Positions 61,875 to 64,000 of a stretch of 64,000 nt of DNA are shown one piece after another. Under the pieces are notes generated by a model. The model saw only the letters and a program-made list of their open reading frames with translations, was not told where the DNA came from and ran no database searches. The translations under genes were made by a program, and so were the position numbers. Numbering within the stretch: the first letter of the stretch is position 1; every line of letters starts with the position of its first letter. Location: NCBI GenBank assembly GCA_018902755.1, contig JAHIQI010000071.1, positions 57,440 through 121,439 of the forward strand. Direction: 5' to 3'. Source of the stretch: Pseudomonadota bacterium (GTDB lineage: Bacteria; Desulfobacterota; Desulfarculia; Desulfarculales; Desulfarculaceae).

Positions 61875-62891
61875 TTAGTCGTTCCGCAAAAAGCCACCCA
61901 AGATGCTGCCCTCTCCTTTATCCTTACCCCCGCCCTGGGGCGCGGCGCCCCAGATGCGCCCGGCCAGGCGGCTGAAGGGCAGGCTCTGCAACCACACGTG
62001 GCCCGGCCCGGTGAGGTTGGCCAGGAACAGGCCCTCGCCGCCGAAGAAGGCGGTCTTGATGCCCCCGGCCAGCTGCACGTCATAGCGCACCGAGGGGCTC
62101 AGGGCCACCAGGCAGCCGGTGTCCACCCGGATGCTTTGCCCGGCCTCCAGTTGCATCTCCACCACCGTGCCCCCGGCGTGCACAAAGGCCAGGCCGTCGC
62201 CCACCAGGCGCTGCATGATGAAGCCCTCGCCGCCGAACAGGCCCACCCCAATCTTCTTTTGGAAGGCTATCTCCAGGGCCACCCCCCGCGCGGCGCACAG
62301 AAAGGCGTCCTTCTGACAGATAAGCTCGCCCCCCAGCTCGCCCAGGTGCATGGGCAGGATCTTGCCGGGGTAGGGGGCGGCAAAGGCCACCCGGGCCTTG
62401 CCAGTGGGGCCGCTGTGGGTGAACACGGTCATGAACAGGCTCTCGCCGGTCAACAGGCGCTTGCCCGCGCCCACCAGGGAGCCCAGCAGTCCGCCCCCGC
62501 CGCTCTGGCCCCTGCGGCCGTCGCCGAAGATCGTCTCCATGGTGATGGCCTGGTGCATGTAGAGCATGGCCCCAGCCTCGGCCACCGCGCTTTCCCCCGG
62601 GTCCAGCTCGATCTCCACGTACTGCATCTCCGTGCCTTCGATCACGTAGTCGATCTCGTCGGCCAGGGCCCGCGCCGGGGGAGGGGGCGGCGGCGCGGCC
62701 TGGGGGCTGAACACCCCGGCCAACTCGCCCACCGCCTTGATGGGGGTCCACTCGTTGAAGCCCTGGCCGTAGACCAGGGTGTCCGGCCCGATGCGGCCGT
62801 CCGCGGCCAGGGAGCGCAACTTCTCCTGCCCGTAGGGGCCGGCCGGTTGGCCGCCCAGGGCCACATACCATTGCTGATTGGGAATATCCAT
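61875..62891 (-). CDS. GYF_2-AIM24 (TIGR00266-type) protein
   Basis: The 338-residue protein begins with a GYF_2-like module (about 6-55, WYVALGGQPAGPYGQEKLRS) and a short Pro-rich linker (PQAAPPPPPP). An AIM24 domain (about 78-320) follows, with MQYVEIELDPGESAVAEAGA, HSGPTGKARVAFAAPYPGKI and SLPFSRLAGRIW. AIM24 proteins form a beta-helical fold; their bacterial role is not known. ATG 62891 has GGAG seven bases upstream. Divergent from the formate dehydrogenase gene. Confidence 0.87.
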   Translation of the reverse strand: MDIPNQQWYVALGGQPAGPYGQEKLRSLAADGRIGPDTLVYGQGFNEWTPIKAVGELAGVFSPQAAPPPPPPARALADEIDYVIEGTEMQYVEIELDPGESAVAEAGAMLYMHQAITMETIFGDGRRGQSGGGGLLGSLVGAGKRLLTGESLFMTVFTHSGPTGKARVAFAAPYPGKILPMHLGELGGELICQKDAFLCAARGVALEIAFQKKIGVGLFGGEGFIMQRLVGDGLAFVHAGGTVVEMQLEAGQSIRVDTGCLVALSPSVRYDVQLAGGIKTAFFGGEGLFLANLTGPGHVWLQSLPFSRLAGRIWGAAPQGGGKDKGEGSILGGFLRND

Positions 62892-62980
62892 AAACCCACT
62901 CCAAATAGGTGTATAAGCGAACTACCCGACGATTAAGGATAATACGGCCATGTCCTCCGTAAAGCGGCCGGTTATGGGCA

Positions 62981-63009
62981 TTGACTTTACTATAAAAATG
63001 AAATACACA
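62981..63009 (+). promoter_or_regulatory. possible promoter of the formate dehydrogenase gene
   Basis: TTGACT (62981..62986) and TACACA (63004..63009) are 17 bases apart in an AT-rich stretch ~56 bases before the ATG. The -10 is weak. Confidence 0.35.
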
Positions 63010-63064
63010 AAATAACTAGGACTTCCAAGCACCCTGCCAATTCTCACTGCTTCAGGAGTACGCC

Positions 63065-64000
63065 ATGGCCACCGCCAAGCTGAGGCTCAATGGCAATGAG
63101 GTGGAATTCACCCCCGGCGACACCATTTTACAGGTCGCCTGGCGCAACGGGGTGAAGGTTCCCACCTTATGCTATCTCAAGGACTGCACCCCCACCGGCG
63201 CCTGCCGCATGTGCCTGGTGGAGGTAACCGGGGCACGCACCCTGGTGGCCTCCTGCGCCATGCCCGCCGCCGAGGGAATGGAGGTGTTCACCGACACCGA
63301 GAAGGTGCACCGGGCCCGGCGGCTGGCCATCGAGCTCTTGCTAAGCAGCGGCGAGCACAACTGCCTGCTGTGCGAGGCCAACGGCGAATGCAAACTCCAG
63401 GAGTACGCCTACGAGTACGGCGTCTCGGCGGGGCGCTTCGAGGGGGCCACCCAGAAGTACCCCATCGAGGACTCCAATCCTCTTATTATCCGCGACTTCA
63501 GCAAGTGCATCCTCTGCGGCCGCTGCGTGCAGGCCTGCAACGAGGTGCAGGTGAACCGGGCCATCGGGTTCGGCTACCGGGGGGCGGAGGCCAAGATAAT
63601 CACCACCGGCGACCGGCCCTATGACCAGAGCGACTGCGTGTTCTGCGGCCAGTGCGTTGAGGTGTGCCCCACCGGGGCCCTGACCGAGAAAAAGGCCAAG
63701 GGCCTGGGCCGCCCCTGGGAGACCAAGAAAATCCGCACCACCTGCCCCTACTGCGGGGTGGGTTGCCAGATGTGGCTGCACGTCAAGGGCAACCGGGTCA
63801 TCAAGGTGACCGCCGTGGAGGAGGCTCAGCCCAACCGGGGACGGCTTTGCGTGAAGGGTCGCTTCGGCTACGACTTCATCCACAGCCCCGAGCGCCTGAC
63901 CACGCCTCTTATCAAACAGAACGGCGAGTTCCGTGAAGCCTCCTGGGACGAGGCCCTGGACTTGGTGGCCAACCGCTTCCTGGAGATTAAACAGAAACAC
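63065..64000 (+). CDS. fdhA: formate dehydrogenase alpha subunit, N-terminal part (gene runs off the window)
   Basis: The visible 312 residues contain a 2Fe-2S domain (CYLKDCTPTGACRMCLVEV), an NuoG-type His/Cys site (HNCLLCEANGECKLQ) and two 4Fe-4S motifs (CILCGRCVQAC and CVFCGQCVEVCP). They continue into the 4Fe-4S entry of a molybdopterin oxidoreductase (CPYCGVGCQMWLHVKGNRV). This is the layout of NAD- or ferredoxin-linked formate dehydrogenase FdhA/FdhF with an electron-relay N terminus. The ATG has AGGAG six bases upstream. The catalytic Cys or Sec and the substrate-defining residues lie beyond the window, so another molybdopterin oxidoreductase is possible. Confidence 0.85.
   Translation, partial: MATAKLRLNGNEVEFTPGDTILQVAWRNGVKVPTLCYLKDCTPTGACRMCLVEVTGARTLVASCAMPAAEGMEVFTDTEKVHRARRLAIELLLSSGEHNCLLCEANGECKLQEYAYEYGVSAGRFEGATQKYPIEDSNPLIIRDFSKCILCGRCVQACNEVQVNRAIGFGYRGAEAKIITTGDRPYDQSDCVFCGQCVEVCPTGALTEKKAKGLGRPWETKKIRTTCPYCGVGCQMWLHVKGNRVIKVTAVEEAQPNRGRLCVKGRFGYDFIHSPERLTTPLIKQNGEFREASWDEALDLVANRFLEIKQKH

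Overview
The window is a high-GC bacterial chromosome segment with tightly packed, often translationally coupled genes and frequent GTG and TTG starts backed by Shine-Dalgarno motifs. A Tad pilus locus, indolepyruvate:ferredoxin oxidoreductase, a branched-chain-type ABC transporter with phenylacetate-CoA ligase, cytochrome bd, a MenA-like prenyltransferase, a ferredoxin-like formate dehydrogenase and abundant sigma-54 activators together suggest an anaerobic or microaerophilic, diderm, menaquinone-using bacterium. My best guess is a Desulfobacterota (former Deltaproteobacteria) member. This is inference from gene content; there is no rRNA here to confirm it. I saw no tRNA, rRNA, CRISPR array, prophage or insertion sequence.

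Layout. 1-10.1 kb (minus strand): a complete flp-tad locus reading flp, prepilin peptidase, tadE, cpaB, secretin, two tadG-like genes, tadZ, tadA, tadB, tadC and the first codons of a further exported protein. 10.1-14.5 kb (minus): a four-gene signalling block (two sensors, a lone receiver, an NtrC-type activator) that feeds into a candidate sigma-54 promoter in front of flp. 14.6-19.7 kb: a TetR regulator, a PEGA-domain protein and a 1001-residue exported protein of unknown function. 19.8-24.3 kb (minus): gadC, gadB and a secreted discoidin/class I glutamine amidotransferase fusion. 25.2-29.2 kb: convergent c-di-GMP genes (PAS-GGDEF-EAL and GAF-HD-GYP). 29.3-34.2 kb: an enolase-superfamily enzyme overlapping a lipid A-type acyltransferase, a CLC protein with CBS domains, and an HdeD-like membrane protein.

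34.3-45.4 kb (plus): livHMGF-paaK-livK, a class III adenylate cyclase, and iorAB. This resembles an uptake and oxidation module for aromatic amino acids or aryl acids: the ABC system imports, IorAB oxidatively decarboxylates aromatic 2-oxoacids to aryl-acyl-CoA, and PaaK activates or interconverts arylacetates. 45.6-49.1 kb: a large hybrid histidine kinase. 49.2-51.7 kb: a divergent psp envelope-stress locus (pspA-pspB-pspC against pspF) with a well-matched sigma-54 promoter. 51.9-55.9 kb: a DUF2461 protein, a CBS protein and cydAB with two palindromic candidate operators. 55.9-62.9 kb: an MltF-like transglycosylase, a DUF481 outer-membrane protein coupled to an MscS channel, a potassium-channel-type protein, a MenA-like prenyltransferase and a GYF-AIM24 protein. 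63.1 kb to the end: the 5' part of a formate dehydrogenase alpha subunit gene.

The most notable unexplained structures are: (i) four copies of a ~120-bp imperfect palindromic repeat, all sitting between convergent genes; (ii) the flp promoter architecture with two perfect palindromes ~180 bp upstream of a sigma-54 element; (iii) the secreted F5/8C-GATase fusion next to gadBC; (iv) an IorA with four 4Fe-4S motifs instead of two; (v) a sensor kinase gene with a phospho-acceptor-like helix but no ATPase domain, coupled to a second kinase that has one.
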